From contig BFEA01000033.1 in the NCBI GenBank assembly GCA_003427395.1, positions 4,795,932 through 4,831,967 of the forward strand: a DNA stretch of 36,036 bases, in the 5' to 3' direction. Under the pieces are notes generated by a model that ran no database searches, was not told the origin of the DNA, and saw only the letters and a list, made by a program, of their open reading frames with translations. The stretch comes from Chara braunii. Taxonomy: Eukaryota > Streptophyta > Charophyceae > Charales > Characeae. Positions 1 through 9,085 of this stretch are shown piece after piece; position 1 is the first letter of the stretch, and each line of letters starts with the position of its first letter. The translations under genes were made by a program, and so were the position numbers.

Positions 1-354
1 TCTAATTCACCATACGTCAGATTCTATTCTACCAGACCAAGAAGATTCTACACTATTCTAAATGGCAGCGACTACAAGCCAGACCCTCACGTACCGCACA
101 AAGAAGCTTTGATCATATTCTAAATCGGTATGTAGTATTCCTAACATAGGCGCTATGTTCCAAAACGGGAAAAAAAAAACAACTGAATTTTTCCCCGGCG
201 GGAACTGCCTATGTCGGTTCGTAGGGGATGAAACTGCAGCAATTTCATACGAACTTACCTGGTCAAAGGGGTAATAAAGAGGTGAAGGCGATGGTGTGGG
301 GTAGATGATGGTGGCTAGAGAAGGAGGAACTTGACATGCATTCCAGCTTCTCTG

Positions 355-423
355 CTTCTTCTTCTTCTTCTTCTTCTTCTTCTTCTTCTTCTTCTTCTTC
401 TTCTTCTTCTTCTTCTTCTTCTT
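355..423. repeat. (CTT)n microsatellite
   Basis: About 23 uninterrupted CTT triplets. Long Leu or Glu/Lys runs can be read through it on both strands, but these come from the repeat and there is no gene around them. Positions 1-354 hold only short A runs and no recognisable element. Confidence 0.95.
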
Positions 424-595
424 TCCTTCGTTCTCCTTCTTGAGCTGCGATGTATGGCATTGTCTCAAATTTCAGTTTGGCTTCATGAAATGGACAGTAT
501 CATATCGATGGTTGCGTATGAAGAGTGCGGATGTCTCGTCTTCTCAGGGCCAGCAACTGCATCGAAGGATCTGGTAGATGGCTGTCGGATGGAAC

Positions 596-706
596 CTACA
601 GTCCTCACCCGAACACAACGCCCGGTCATTGTAGCTGTATTGGGGCCACTTTTCAGTCCAGATGCAGTTATAATGACTGGGCGTTGTATTCCGGTGAAGG
701 CGGTAG
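596..706. mobile_element. Hairpin MITE, copy A (111 bp)
   Basis: The whole segment is an imperfect inverted repeat. The left arm (CTACAGTCCTCACCCGAA, then ACAACGCCCGGTCATT) is mirrored by the right arm (AATGACTGGGCGTTGT, then CCGGTGAAGGCGGTAG). Two relatives of almost the same length lie at 7478-7587 and 8889-8999. At one paired position this copy has C/G (ACAACGCC with GGCGTTGT) where the others have G/C (AGAACGCC with GGCGTTCT), so both arms changed together. There is no convincing target duplication at this copy. Because the element is palindromic, similar short ORFs appear on both strands, and I do not consider them coding. The transposase superfamily cannot be assigned. Confidence 0.8.
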
Positions 707-1028
707 CGATCCACACACCTACTGCAATCGTAATAGACAGCTAAATGTTGTTGCCGTGGTAAGTTGCCGCAGTAACATATTGCCCTGCTTCTTGAACCCC
801 AGGCCTTCAGAACCTTTCTCATCATCCTGCCAAGCTTGTGCCAAGACCAGCTAGTCACAGGTGGTGTTCGCACGACCACCTACCGGCTTGCCCCACAGCA
901 CATCATCCTGAAAGTTCCTATCTTCTTCTTCTTTTTTCTCTTTTTTTTTTTTTTTTTTTTGGAAAAAATGGAAGCTGTCTTCTCCTCACTATGGGGGAAC
1001 AGCTGCATCTACTACCCTATATTCTTCT
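707..1028. other. No gene; pyrimidine-rich spacer
   Basis: I see no coding or element signature here. The interval contains a CTT/T-rich tract (about 920-960) and a 10-bp ATATTCTTCT at 1019-1028 that may be one half of the target duplication of the adjacent SINE. Confidence 0.5.
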
Positions 1029-1397
1029 CTCAGTTTTTTTTTTTTTAATCTAACACTACCTACCCCGGGCTTAGGATCAAAGTCTACGAGTAAGGAGCTA
1101 AGAGTGTTTGTGGAGACTACACTTCACTGGCCAAGGCTAAGCTATCCTGAGGTTATAGGTCTACATCTACCTATCTCTGCTCTGTGCGGGGAGCAGTACC
1201 CAGGCTCCTGACACCTGGCACGGGCCGGAAAGAACCACTTACTTCCACAACAAGCCAGGAGGCCCAAGCCAACAATCTCCGCTGGTGAACCCGAAGCGTA
1301 CCCCCAGGAGACTGCGGGGATCGAAAGGACGGAGTTTGGTATCGAACCCCCGACCTCCTGAGTGCCACTTATGTGCTCAACCAACTGAGCTAGCGCA
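1029..1397 (-). mobile_element. tRNA-derived SINE
   Basis: On the minus strand the element opens with a tRNA-like head (GCGCTAGCTCAGTTGG). The A-box region TAGCTCAGTTGGTTGAGC has D-arm pairing GCTC/GAGC. A perfect pol III B box, GGTTCGATACC, lies at 1338-1348. An unrelated body of roughly 280 bp follows and ends in a run of 13 A (T run 1034-1046 on the plus strand). ATATTCTTCT occurs just outside both ends (1019-1028 and 1398-1407), a plausible 10-bp TSD, but it sits in CTT-rich sequence and is therefore weaker evidence. Head, body, A-tail and TSD fit a SINE mobilised by LINE machinery. Short ORFs inside it are not genes. Confidence 0.8.
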
Positions 1398-1407
1398 ATA
1401 TTCTTCT

Positions 1408-2149
1408 TCTTCTACTTCTTAGCTCCTTCTATTCTTGGGAGCAGGAGTCCGGTTCGTCTTCCACTGGCGACTCAAAATAATACAATTGTACGCACGTACC
1501 TATCTTGATTTTTGTGATTGCGCTTTTCCTCCTCTGCAATTGAGCTGTGCAATTACAGTGCCATGGTATTGGGGTGATGCATGTCGGGAAATGTGACTGT
1601 TTGGACTCCTGAGTGAGGGCATACTCACACTAGCACGCATTTTCATAAAATTGTAAATTGTAGGTGATTTTTTGGGTCACAAGGACTACGTATTGTGCGT
1701 TTTCACGCAAATGGGCACCTAAATGTCAGCCGGCTTGGACAGCCGCGGGGTTATGTATTTTGCGGGAACCTCTGGAGGTCCCCGCAATCGCGTATGTCTT
1801 TTAGACCTGTTTCTTTCTGGAAACCAAAAAAAAAAAGAATTCGACATTTGGTGGGCAGCTCTCGTAAGGGGGGGGGGGGGGGGGGGGGGAACAGGAAAAA
1901 GGGATTGATTTTTATGCATCGTGCTGTGTGACCCCTCGGCCTGTATAATTGCATTCCTAGAGCAGGCCGAGACTCTGTCCTCTCTGTTTTGTGATGTATA
2001 CGGGTGTGCTGTGTGACTGGGAAGTGCCGTATAATCGCAAATTGGCTCACATATAATTTCGATTGTATGTGCTAGTGTGAGTGTGCCCTGAGATTAGACA
2101 CTCGTGGAAATGTCTGTGATTGTTCAGACTTCACCCTGGAAAATGGAAA
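1408..2149. other. No gene; contains a 22-base G run
   Basis: AT-rich single-copy-looking sequence with no coding signature. The only notable structure is the homopolymeric G tract at 1868-1889. Apparent ORFs across it give Gly or Pro runs on opposite strands and are not credible. Confidence 0.55.
1868..1889 (+). repeat. Poly(G) tract
   Basis: About 22 consecutive G. It could form a G-quadruplex on the plus strand. The exact length is unreliable in a short-read assembly. Confidence 0.9.
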
Positions 2150-2922
2150 ATGCGAGGAATGAGCCCTTGCAGGGCCCTTTTCAGACATACAAGTGTTCTG
2201 GGCTGTGGCCCTAGCAAGCCTGTGCCTGCCCTAAGTGAAGGCGGGCCTGAATATTCACGAGAGGCCTGTTTTCAACATTTTTCCATATGTGGGGGATTCA
2301 GACAGTTGCAGCATCCCAGTTGGTTACAGAGCAACGTGAGCCTTCCAGGCTCTTTCCAGAAGCAAAGGGCTGCGCTGTACAGTTGAGCCCAGGGCTCAGG
2401 TGGTTGCGCCCTGGGCACACGCTGTGTGAGGCCGACACATCACGGACTGGTTATGGGCCAATGAGGAAGCAGCATTGTCGTCACACATGTGCCGAGAGCC
2501 AATGAGAATGCTGCAAACACTTGGAGGCTGGGCAGCTTCCTAAATGTGCCTAACTGCACGGGGCCCAGGCCAGTATCGAAAACTGGGCCTGGGCGCAGAC
2601 ACTTGGGGCCAGAGTCAAGCTACTGGGCCCCCCCACACGCCTGGCCAGGTCAGCCAGACACGGGCACACTTGCCATAAAGGAAAGTGTCTGCCCCAGCGC
2701 TGGGGCATTCTGGCCTGTGCAGGCATTGCGGCCGCACTGCTGCATTGTCGTGAGAAGCTGCACTATGCAGGCAGGCTGGGGCGCGCGTGGGTGCTAAGCG
2801 GTGAAGAGGGCACTGTGGTGGCAGTGGGTGCACGGCGGCCGTAGCCGGGCCGAGCGTGCGGGTGCGAGTGGTGGCGATGGTGGTCTTCAGGTAAGAGGCA
2901 CATGCAGAGGGGAGACGAGGGG

Positions 2923-2926
<4 letters not shown>

Positions 2927-2965
<39 letters not shown>
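2927..2965. repeat. (GA)n microsatellite
   Basis: About 19 GA units running directly into the Nextera adapter. The matching family copy at 6726-6742 also has a short GA run in the same place. Confidence 0.9.
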
Positions 2966-2967
<2 letters not shown>

Positions 2968-3003
2968 GTCTCTTATACACATCTAGATGTGTATAAGAGA
3001 CAG
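2966..3003. other. Nextera mate-pair junction adapter (artefact)
   Basis: CTGTCTCTTATACACATCT is followed immediately by its reverse complement. This is the Tn5 mosaic-end dimer used as the circularisation junction in Nextera mate-pair libraries, not genome sequence. The apparent peptides SLIHI and MYKRQ at its edges are typical of such contamination. Sequence on either side should not be assumed contiguous. Confidence 0.98.
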
Positions 3004-3373
3004 GATGTGGAGAGACGAGGGGTGATGAGGGGAGAGAGAGAACGGACCTGGTGTATGCTGGTGGTCAGCATTGGTGTTGACGTCACATACATTGGTAGTT
3101 GACTTCGATGTGATCATGTTGCAAGAATGTAGACAGGCTAGATAGGCTGAGTAGGATAGGCTGGGCGCTGGGCACCAGACATTAAGTGCGACATTGGATA
3201 CATTGTTGGTGTGACCAGAGGGTGGCGACATTGACACCTGAGTTCATTGTATTGCTCTTATTTGGACGGTATCTTGGTGCATTGCACTCCCTGCTTGGTT
3301 CATGACTATCTGAGCTTCTTCGTGACCTTGCGACTTGGTTTTCTGTCTATCGTTCTCACTCATATTCCTTGCA

Positions 3374-3441
3374 AAAGTAAGCATACCACAAGTTTTTGTG
3401 TGCAAGGATGACATGCATAAATTGAGAAATGGTCCAAAACT
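3374..3441 (+). pseudogene. U6 snRNA relic
   Basis: The stretch GTGCAAGGATGACATGCATAA then AATTGAGAAATGGTCCAAAA matches the 3' half of U6 snRNA with scattered substitutions. The upstream AAGTAAGCAT corresponds to AGATTAGCAT. The 5' stem-loop and the plant upstream promoter element are absent, so it is not expected to be transcribed. Ninety-odd bases further on lies an A-rich stretch (3538-3550), which may mark a retroposed U6 chimera, but I see no clear target duplication. Confidence 0.75.
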
Positions 3442-3977
3442 TTGAACATGGTCGAGGTGCAGGCCACGAACATGGTCCAGGTTTAAACGGAGATACACTT
3501 TCAGTGGCCTATTTGGGGATCAGCTGTTTGCGGGGGGAAAAAAAGAAGAATAGAAGGTTTTCTTTGCTTAACCTTCCAACCTCACTCTTCTACCCTTGAT
3601 CTCTTCTCATTATCCCTGGACAACCATCACTTATCATTCACAAACCCTATGACCATAGTCTTTCTGGTGCGGTGAAGTTGCGTAAATGCCTTCCATTTTG
3701 TGCAATTTTCTTGACGTTTGGACTCTGTGCCCGGTTGTGTGTTGACGTACAGGCATTATCTGTCGATTACTTCGTGAAAAAGTTCCATGCAACTAGTGTG
3801 GTTAGTGAGATGGAGGTGAGTTCTGCTTTCAGTTGACAATTGTCTGCTTTTTTTTTTTTGGTGTTGCTGTCTGATTCCCCAAGTCAATGCATTGTGCAGT
3901 GAATCCTGTCTCGTTGAGAAGCCAATCAGCTTTGTCACACACATTAAACCACCAGTACCTTTCCCATATGTAGGTCG
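3442..3977. other. No gene seen
   Basis: Moderate-complexity sequence with short A and T runs (3538, 3850). No ORF with recognisable composition and no RNA gene. Confidence 0.5.
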
Positions 3978-4020
3978 CGGGCACTGCACGCCGGCCCGAA
4001 AATCAAGGCCGCAGTGCCCG
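3978..4020. repeat. 10-bp inverted repeat with internal direct repeat
   Basis: CGGGCACTGC (3978-3987) is perfectly complementary to GCAGTGCCCG (4011-4020). The word CCCGAAAATCAAG occurs at the loop and again overlapping the right arm. A weakly similar GATTTATCGGCGGC-type sequence follows and reappears after the assembly gap at about 16745, so this may be the edge of a dispersed element. Confidence 0.6.
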
Positions 4021-5046
4021 AAAATCAAGACCGGCCGCGGATTCGATTTATCGGCGGCCGCCCTTCCGTTTCAGGCCGTGCCTCTGAAAATATAGCGGAG
4101 GGAGACTGAGCTGCGGATTTGAACTGAGAGATCAAAAATTTTGTAAACGGAATTCAAATTGTGGCCATGTACAAAGAGGAACAGAAGATTTGCATTGCCC
4201 CATATGTGGGCTGGATTGGACTCTGTCGGCCGAGGAGAGTCCCACTGTGGGGAGGTTACAGGGCAGTGAACGTTCAGAGTATTTGGCCACTTCCCGGAGT
4301 GGTTGGGACCGTGCTTGCTACTCGTGCCTCGTGCCCTCGGGGGACTTGTGCCTAAACCCTCAACCCCAACACACTGAGCCCTCAACTCGTAGAACCTCTT
4401 TCCTTGGAGGGGACGCATTTCCTGATTTATTCTTTTCATTCTTGCACGGGACCATGCTTACCCCCCAAAGAAACTGCGATGCATGGGTCTTCCATAATTA
4501 GTCACTGGACTGAACAGCTGTGTGGCATTTGCAACATCAATAGAGAGCCGTTAGATGCAGTGGAAAACAGATTGACACTCAGTTTATTTTCTGATCAAAA
4601 CACATTGGCACTCAGTTATTCTGATTACTATTCCGCTCCTCGATCATACACCACAGGAGCACACAGTTTTGCAGATCACGGGAAAAAAAAACGGTTGGCG
4701 GTAAGCCTGTGCAAGGCAGCTGTCCTGCCCCAAGGACTGGATCGGCTCTAGGTTGCTCCACCTTGTTATGATGAAGATAAGTTCCCAGGGGGTAGAATCT
4801 ACCTCAAGCACCACATGTAATCCATATGTATGCCTATGGCTGATGCCTCGCCCGAACAAAACACATGCCTGTTCGTTTTTGATATTTGCTCCTTTCTGTT
4901 AATCCGTGGTTGAATTTTGGGCAACACCTGGTCTGTTTGTTGAAGGTAAACCTTTGTGTATTGTCGGAGTGAGAGGCGGTTAACCGAGACGTCAGTTTTC
5001 AGACAACTTCTCATGCCATTTATAACAAAACCCAAGGGCCATTTTA
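4021..5046. other. No gene seen
   Basis: No recognisable coding sequence, RNA or element. The longest open frames (about 100-120 codons) overlap on opposite strands and resemble nothing I know. Confidence 0.5.
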
Positions 5047-5113
5047 ATTTCAGTTTTGGACCCGTTAGTGAAGACCTGAAAGTGGGGATCCCCGTTAACC
5101 GCTTGTGAAGAGG
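5047..5113 (+). repeat. Dispersed repeat fragment (TTTGGACCCGTTAGT family)
   Basis: TTGGACCCGTTAGT, CTGAAAGTGGGG and CCCCGTTAACC occur here and, in the same order and spacing, at about 35165-35215. A third partial match (CCGTTAAT...TGTGAAGAGGG) is at 35479. It weakly resembles the GGGACGCTGGACCC block of the A-tailed retroposons, so the two may be related. Confidence 0.65.
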
Positions 5114-6105
5114 GAAAACAATCTCGCTGATGCAATGTGTTACCTGCCATAGCTGCACTCTCAATGCACAAGGAGGGTGAGAAAGGTGGAGGTGCACGGG
5201 TGAGGGGGAACCATGAAATACTCTAACTTAGGATGAGGAAGAAAGGAGGAGAGGTGCAGGAAGGAGCGAGGGGAAACAAGATAGAAAGTAGGGGAAAAGA
5301 GTAGCTATTGATGAAAAAAGAGCGGCTCAGAGAACACGTGGCCGCTTGCCCAGACCTGAGCTCGAATTGCAGTGGAATCAGATGAGTGAAAAACAACTGC
5401 CGAACTTACCTGGGACCGTCCAGTCAAACTTCAAAGATGATATCTCCAGTCAAATTTCAAAGATGATATCTCAAGGCCGTCGCCCTTGATTTTATTCAAA
5501 GAAAAAAGCAGTTGGCCAGGAATCTGCGCCCCATGTTTTTTTTTTTTCCACCTCTGGTTTGGGGTTGCTTCTGGGTCCTTTTTCTTTGTTAGTATTGAAT
5601 AACCTACTTTCACTGTGTACTATGTAGTCAGATATCGGTATTGGGGGCTCACTTTTTCCTTCCCACTTCTGCTACCCATGCCCATTCTCCACCCAGTGAA
5701 ATAGAGACCTGAGTTTGAGTTCCCAACCTGTTATGGGTGTTTCAGCCTTTCAGGCCTAAAGATCCATCTCAGGTTATGCCCCAGCACTCTGATTTAACTG
5801 AGAAGAAAGGCATCACTTGTTAAGTTATTACACACTCCACATTCGTATTTAGTATTTATACTACTGCTGAGATCTTTCTGTTCTGGTGGTGGATTGGAAA
5901 AAAATGCAGTGAATACTGATTGCTGGGTTTTGTTGAGCACTCTATGATGGAATTGGAATGCTTTTGTTGGCCGTACCTCTTGAATAAGGCCTCCCCATTT
6001 CCCTGGTTTCGACGCAAAGTCTTTGTTGAGTAGGGTCTTCCGGCTTTCTGAGATGCTTTGAATTAATTTTGTTTTAGGTTGTTTGTTTTCTGAGTCATCA
6101 CACTG
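5114..6105. other. No gene seen
   Basis: A purine-rich stretch (about 5180-5320) is followed by AT-rich sequence. A 15-bp word, TCAAAGATGATATCT, is repeated at 5430 and 5456. No coding or RNA signature. Confidence 0.5.
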
Positions 6106-6860
6106 CGAGGATCTGGGTCCTCGGCAGGCCTAAGGGGGCCCCTGCTGCAAATGTGCCCGCCCTACGTGAAGGCGGGCCTAACAAATCCCGAGAGGCCCTA
6201 AGCTGTCAAATTCATATTTGGGGTCCAGGCAGTTTCGTCGCACCAGTTGGTTGAGGCAACACAGGCCGAGCAGCAAGGAAATTCCACGGCCTTCCAGGCT
6301 CTTCCGAAAGCACAGGCCCTGGTCGAGATTTGCAGCCTCATACACAGACAGTTGGGAGGCCCAACTGAATGAGGCCCAGTAGCTGCACCAGAGGCGCAGC
6401 ATCCTGGGGCCTACTGGAAGCTTCTGGGCCCAGGCCCAGGCCAGCCAGGCTGCGAAGGCAGACCAGCTCTTTTCCATATAGGAAAGAGCTGCCTGGCAGC
6501 TCATTCGGGCACTTGCATGCTGGCGGCAGCTCTGCTGGAGCTGAAGCTCGTGGGCTGCTGCTAGCGCTGAGAGGCGAAGTGCAAGCACGTGCGGTCGCGC
6601 AAGGAGGAGGGCGCTGCTGAGGGCAGCGCCATAGCCCAGCCTCCATAGCTGGCGGGCTTGGATGTACAGTGAGGCGCAGGGGTGGTCTTCGGGTTTCAAG
6701 AGGGAAGACATGGGAGTAAGACGAGGGAGAGAGAGAGAGAAGGATGATGATGATGATGTGAGGGCACATACCTGGTATTGGCGATGGTCTGCATGGGCGA
6801 CATCTTCAAGTACTTCGGAGGCTGTTGATGTCAAAGACTTCCTAAGATCGATGCTGGGTC
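6106..6860 (+). repeat. GC-rich dispersed repeat, copy 2
   Basis: Homologous in block order to 2150-3240, including the GCCCGCC/GGCGGGC hairpin (6154-6176), a second hairpin (6465-6490) with loop ATATA, an odd palindrome at 6486-6502 and the GA/GAT-rich end. A 218-codon minus-strand frame spans it, but the corresponding frame in copy 1 is not maintained, so I regard it as non-coding. Stem positions differ between copies in a compensating manner, which suggests a structured or fold-back element. It ends just before the LINE fragment. Confidence 0.6.
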
Positions 6861-6889
6861 AGCACATCAGCTAACTTCTCCCACGATGA

Positions 6890-7945
6890 CTCATGTTCGC
6901 AGATGATATCACAGTACTAATTAGAGTGTCTGATTCCGTCCTTCCATGCACTGGCCAGGGCAATGGAAGCCTTCAGACTGGCTTTGGAAATGAAGGTGAA
7001 TTGGTCGAAATCTACAGAATGGTGGTTAGCAGAGGAGGAAACCCCAGTGATGTCGGGCCATGATCCCGAACAATCCAACGAGATATCTAGGAGTGCTGTT
7101 AACAAAGTGTAGCCCCTACCTTCAAATGGCACCACATAACATGTTTTAGCTAACTCACTCAACAGAATGGGAAGATGGGGACGAACATTCATGTTACTCC
7201 TGGGTAGGGCATTCGTGCTGAACTCGTCAGTCTCTTCGCTTCGACCGGGTATGTTTCCTCAATCTGGACAGCACTAGACAACACACACTGTCTCAATTGC
7301 ACAGAAGAGTAAGAGCCTACCTTCGTTCACGCAACCCAAATGACCACAAATCACATCCCAAAAATAGCTCGACACTACCACTACATCACACACAGCCAAT
7401 CCGAAGGAGGACTTGAAATCAGAGATCCAAAACAGGAAATGAAAGCCGTACAGATCAAGTGGATTGTTAAACTACTACTACCGTCTTCACCCCAATAGAA
7501 CGCCCGGTCATTATAGCTGAATGTGGACGGAAAATTGCACCACATACGACTATAATGACCGGCGTTCTATTCGGGTGAAGATGGTAGTAGTGGAAGAAGA
7601 TCTCCATGGGCGAACCTAGCAAGAGTTGGCAGTAGACGCCTGGCACCAACACCATCCCCCTGAAGATATGTCAGGCATGTTACCGGTGCAAAGAATGGAG
7701 TCCAAAGACTGGGACTACGACTAGAGAACCCTACACTGCCACCTTAGTGGAGTGCACTAATCAAAAACTTTCCAAGAAAGAAAGACAAACCCATCCAAAG
7801 AAGAAGTACTAAGGCAACCACTCTTTGGAAATACGAGATGGTGGGAAGTGCAGCTCGACAGTCACAAGCAAAGACCGACGGTGGTGTAATGCCTGACCGA
7901 AGCAGTATGGAAGATAACACATATTTGGAATGACAAAAGAAGAAA
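6890..7945 (+). pseudogene. LINE reverse transcriptase, C-terminal part, decayed
   Basis: Translated pieces in successive frames give the C-terminal half of a LINE-type reverse transcriptase. The catalytic box FADD is at 6896-6907. It is followed by AMEAFRLALEMKVNWSKS (about 6960-7013), then a post-RT region with SEGGLEIRDPK and IKWIVKL (7402-7473), and finally VLRQPLFGNT (about 7805-7836). Several frameshifts separate the blocks and no start or complete domain remains, so the copy is dead. Such proteins copy their own RNA into the genome by target-primed reverse transcription. A hairpin MITE (7478-7587) interrupts the reading after the IKWIVKL block. The RQPLF(G/D)N block recurs at 24239, which supports it being a real family motif. 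The L1-like assignment rests on motif wording only. Confidence 0.7.
7478..7587. mobile_element. Hairpin MITE, copy B (110 bp)
   Basis: Near-perfect inverted repeat: CTACCGTCTTCACCC...AATAGAACGCC...GGTCATTATAG pairs with CTATAATGACC...GGCGTTCTATT...GGGTGAAGATGGTAG. The pairing extends outward through the flanking ACTACTA/TAGTAGT. It is inserted in the C-terminal region of the plus-strand LINE relic, so it is younger than that LINE insertion. It is the most symmetrical of the three copies. Confidence 0.85.
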
Positions 7946-7947
7946 AT

Positions 7948-8060
7948 GTCCCTCGGCATGGTCAGTCCTGAGCCACGCATGTCGGAACGATACAGTGAAA
8001 AGATTAGCATGCCCCGTGCGCAAGGATGACACGCATAAATCGAGAAATGGTCCACAAAAC
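7948..8060 (+). pseudogene. U6 snRNA-like copy
   Basis: CGGAACGATACAG (7983-7995), AGATTAGCAT and GCGCAAGGATGACACGCATA, followed by AATCGAGAAATGGTCCA (to 8053), match U6 almost base for base. The invariant ACAGAGA box is changed (ACAGTGAAAAGA) and GGCCCCTGC reads GCCCCGTGC. A GTCCCTCGG at 7948 may be the U6 5' end, but the intervening segment is longer than in U6. There is no upstream TATA or plant USE. It lies directly at the end of the LINE relic in the same sense. It is most likely a retroposed pseudogene. Confidence 0.8.
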
Positions 8061-8396
8061 GGAATGAGGAAAGAAGAGATTGGAAATTGGCAGAACAACT
8101 CACAGCATCTTCGAAAGGGTGTTGCAAGGAAAATGAGCAATAGTGAGATGACAATATTCAGATTGCACAATCACATTGAAAGCCAGATCGTGTCACCGTC
8201 TACAGAAGTAGCATTGCACCAATATGACACCAATGGAGAATCGTAGCACTGAAAAACCAATGTCAATGAGAACTTGCTCTCGCCACCACCGACATATGTA
8301 TCCAGTCCTTATCTCCCTACTTGGCGCTCGGCGCCCAGCCTACTCCCTTTGTAGTTTTTTTTTCTGAAAGCATGCTGTTGATCTGCATGCAGCCCG
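8061..8396. other. No gene seen
   Basis: Sequence 3' of the U6 copy. A reading frame continues through U6 from the LINE side, but this appears coincidental. No other signature. Confidence 0.4.
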
Positions 8397-9085
8397 TTAC
8401 ATCATCGCATTGGATTCTTTCCATTTTCTGAAATTCAGTCCCGGTCCCATTTTTCTGAAGTTTGATCCCACTCCCGTTTTTCTGAAGTTTGGTTCTGCGC
8501 CCACTTTTTCCATACTGGCAATTATAAAAGCCCAGTTTACTTTGTCATACATATACCTTTTCAAAAGTACAGAAGAGGATCGCGGCCTTACATTTGTTTT
8601 CCAAATTTCCACTGCAGTTTTGTTTCCTACCTCATTCAGAATATTATCCAGAGCGATTCCACATACTGTATCTACAAGGAATAAAGCCTGCCTGCCAGTG
8701 CCTGGTGTAAATGTAAACATTTATCTGTGATATTCAGGATTCTAAACTTCTAAAGGGCTAGTGCTTCAGCCAATATTTTTTTGTACTAAAAGGTTAACAG
8801 GGAAATGGGTCTGTAATTCCTTATGTCTTCTATTTCTCCCTTTTTGCAGAGGAGTGTAAAGTAATCACACTGTAGCTGAGAACCTTCCCTACTGTCTGCC
8901 CCCGAATAGAACGCCTGGTCATTATCGCTGCATCTGGACCGAAAGTTGTGCCAAATACAGCTTTAATGATGGGGCATTCTATTCGGGTGAAGACGGTAGT
9001 CCTCCTTGATCCCAGCTGTCGGTATAGAATTTCAACAGGTCTTTTCCCATCATTGGCCATAACTCTTCACAGAATTCCTTAGTCA
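8397..9085 (-). pseudogene. LINE reverse transcriptase, N-terminal fingers/palm part, decayed
   Basis: On the minus strand, reading from 9085 down, the pieces are KEFCEELWPMMGKDLLKFY, then (after the MITE) LLCKKGEIEDIRNYRPISLL (about 8790-8858), then a segment with YDKVNWAFI and MEKVGAEPNFRK. These follow the order of LINE reverse transcriptases: the region before RT, the KKG...NYRPISL block, then the AYDRVxW block. Frameshifts and a stop follow PISLLTF, so it is inactive. A 30-bp unit encoding the PNFRK motif is tandemly repeated about three times (8427-8512), which is unusual for the family. It is in the opposite orientation to the LINE piece at 6890, so the two are separate insertions or an inverted pair. 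Confidence 0.75.
8889..8999. mobile_element. Hairpin MITE, copy C (111 bp)
   Basis: CTACTGTCTGCCCCCGAATA, then AGAACGCC and GGTCATTAT, are mirrored by TTAATGATGGGGCATTCT, ATTCGGGTGAAGACGGTAG. Removing it would place the two LINE coding blocks (ending DSWDQGG and beginning VITL..LCKKGE) next to each other, so it inserted into an existing LINE copy. TCC on both sides could be a 3-bp TSD, but copies A and B do not support that length. Confidence 0.85.

Larger units (their letters stand above)
2150..3240 (+). repeat. GC-rich dispersed repeat, copy 1 (split by adapter)
   Basis: Diverged copy of the repeat at 6106-6860. Shared blocks in order are: GCCTGCC-loop-GGCGGGC then CACGAGAGG; CCAGTTGGTT; CCTTCCAGGCTCTTTCC; CTGGGCC-rich sequence; a hairpin with loop CCATAAAGG; a palindrome at 2690-2707; GTGGTCTTC; and a GA-rich block. 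A further block, ACCTGGT...TGGTC...TGTTGA, lies beyond the adapter. There is no ORF conserved between copies. It behaves as a non-coding or non-autonomous element. An artificial adapter (2966-3003) interrupts it, and GAGACGAGGGGTGATGA occurs on both sides of that point, so the join is suspect. Confidence 0.6.

Noticed and set aside
263-460. Poly-Glu, poly-Lys and poly-Leu proteins
   Set aside because: Direct translation of a CTT microsatellite.
483-744. Similar short ORFs (RPVI...TGR.. peptides) on both strands at all three hairpin MITE copies
   Set aside because: The element is palindromic, so both strands give related frames. There is no start, codon bias or domain; resemblance follows from DNA symmetry.
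2966-3003. Natural Tn5/IS50 end or a bacterial insertion
   Set aside because: Exact head-to-head mosaic-end dimer with no transposon sequence, present twice: a library adapter.
6178-6834. 218-aa minus-strand ORF as a gene
   Set aside because: Lies in a dispersed repeat whose other copy does not keep the frame; biased GC-rich composition explains the open frame.
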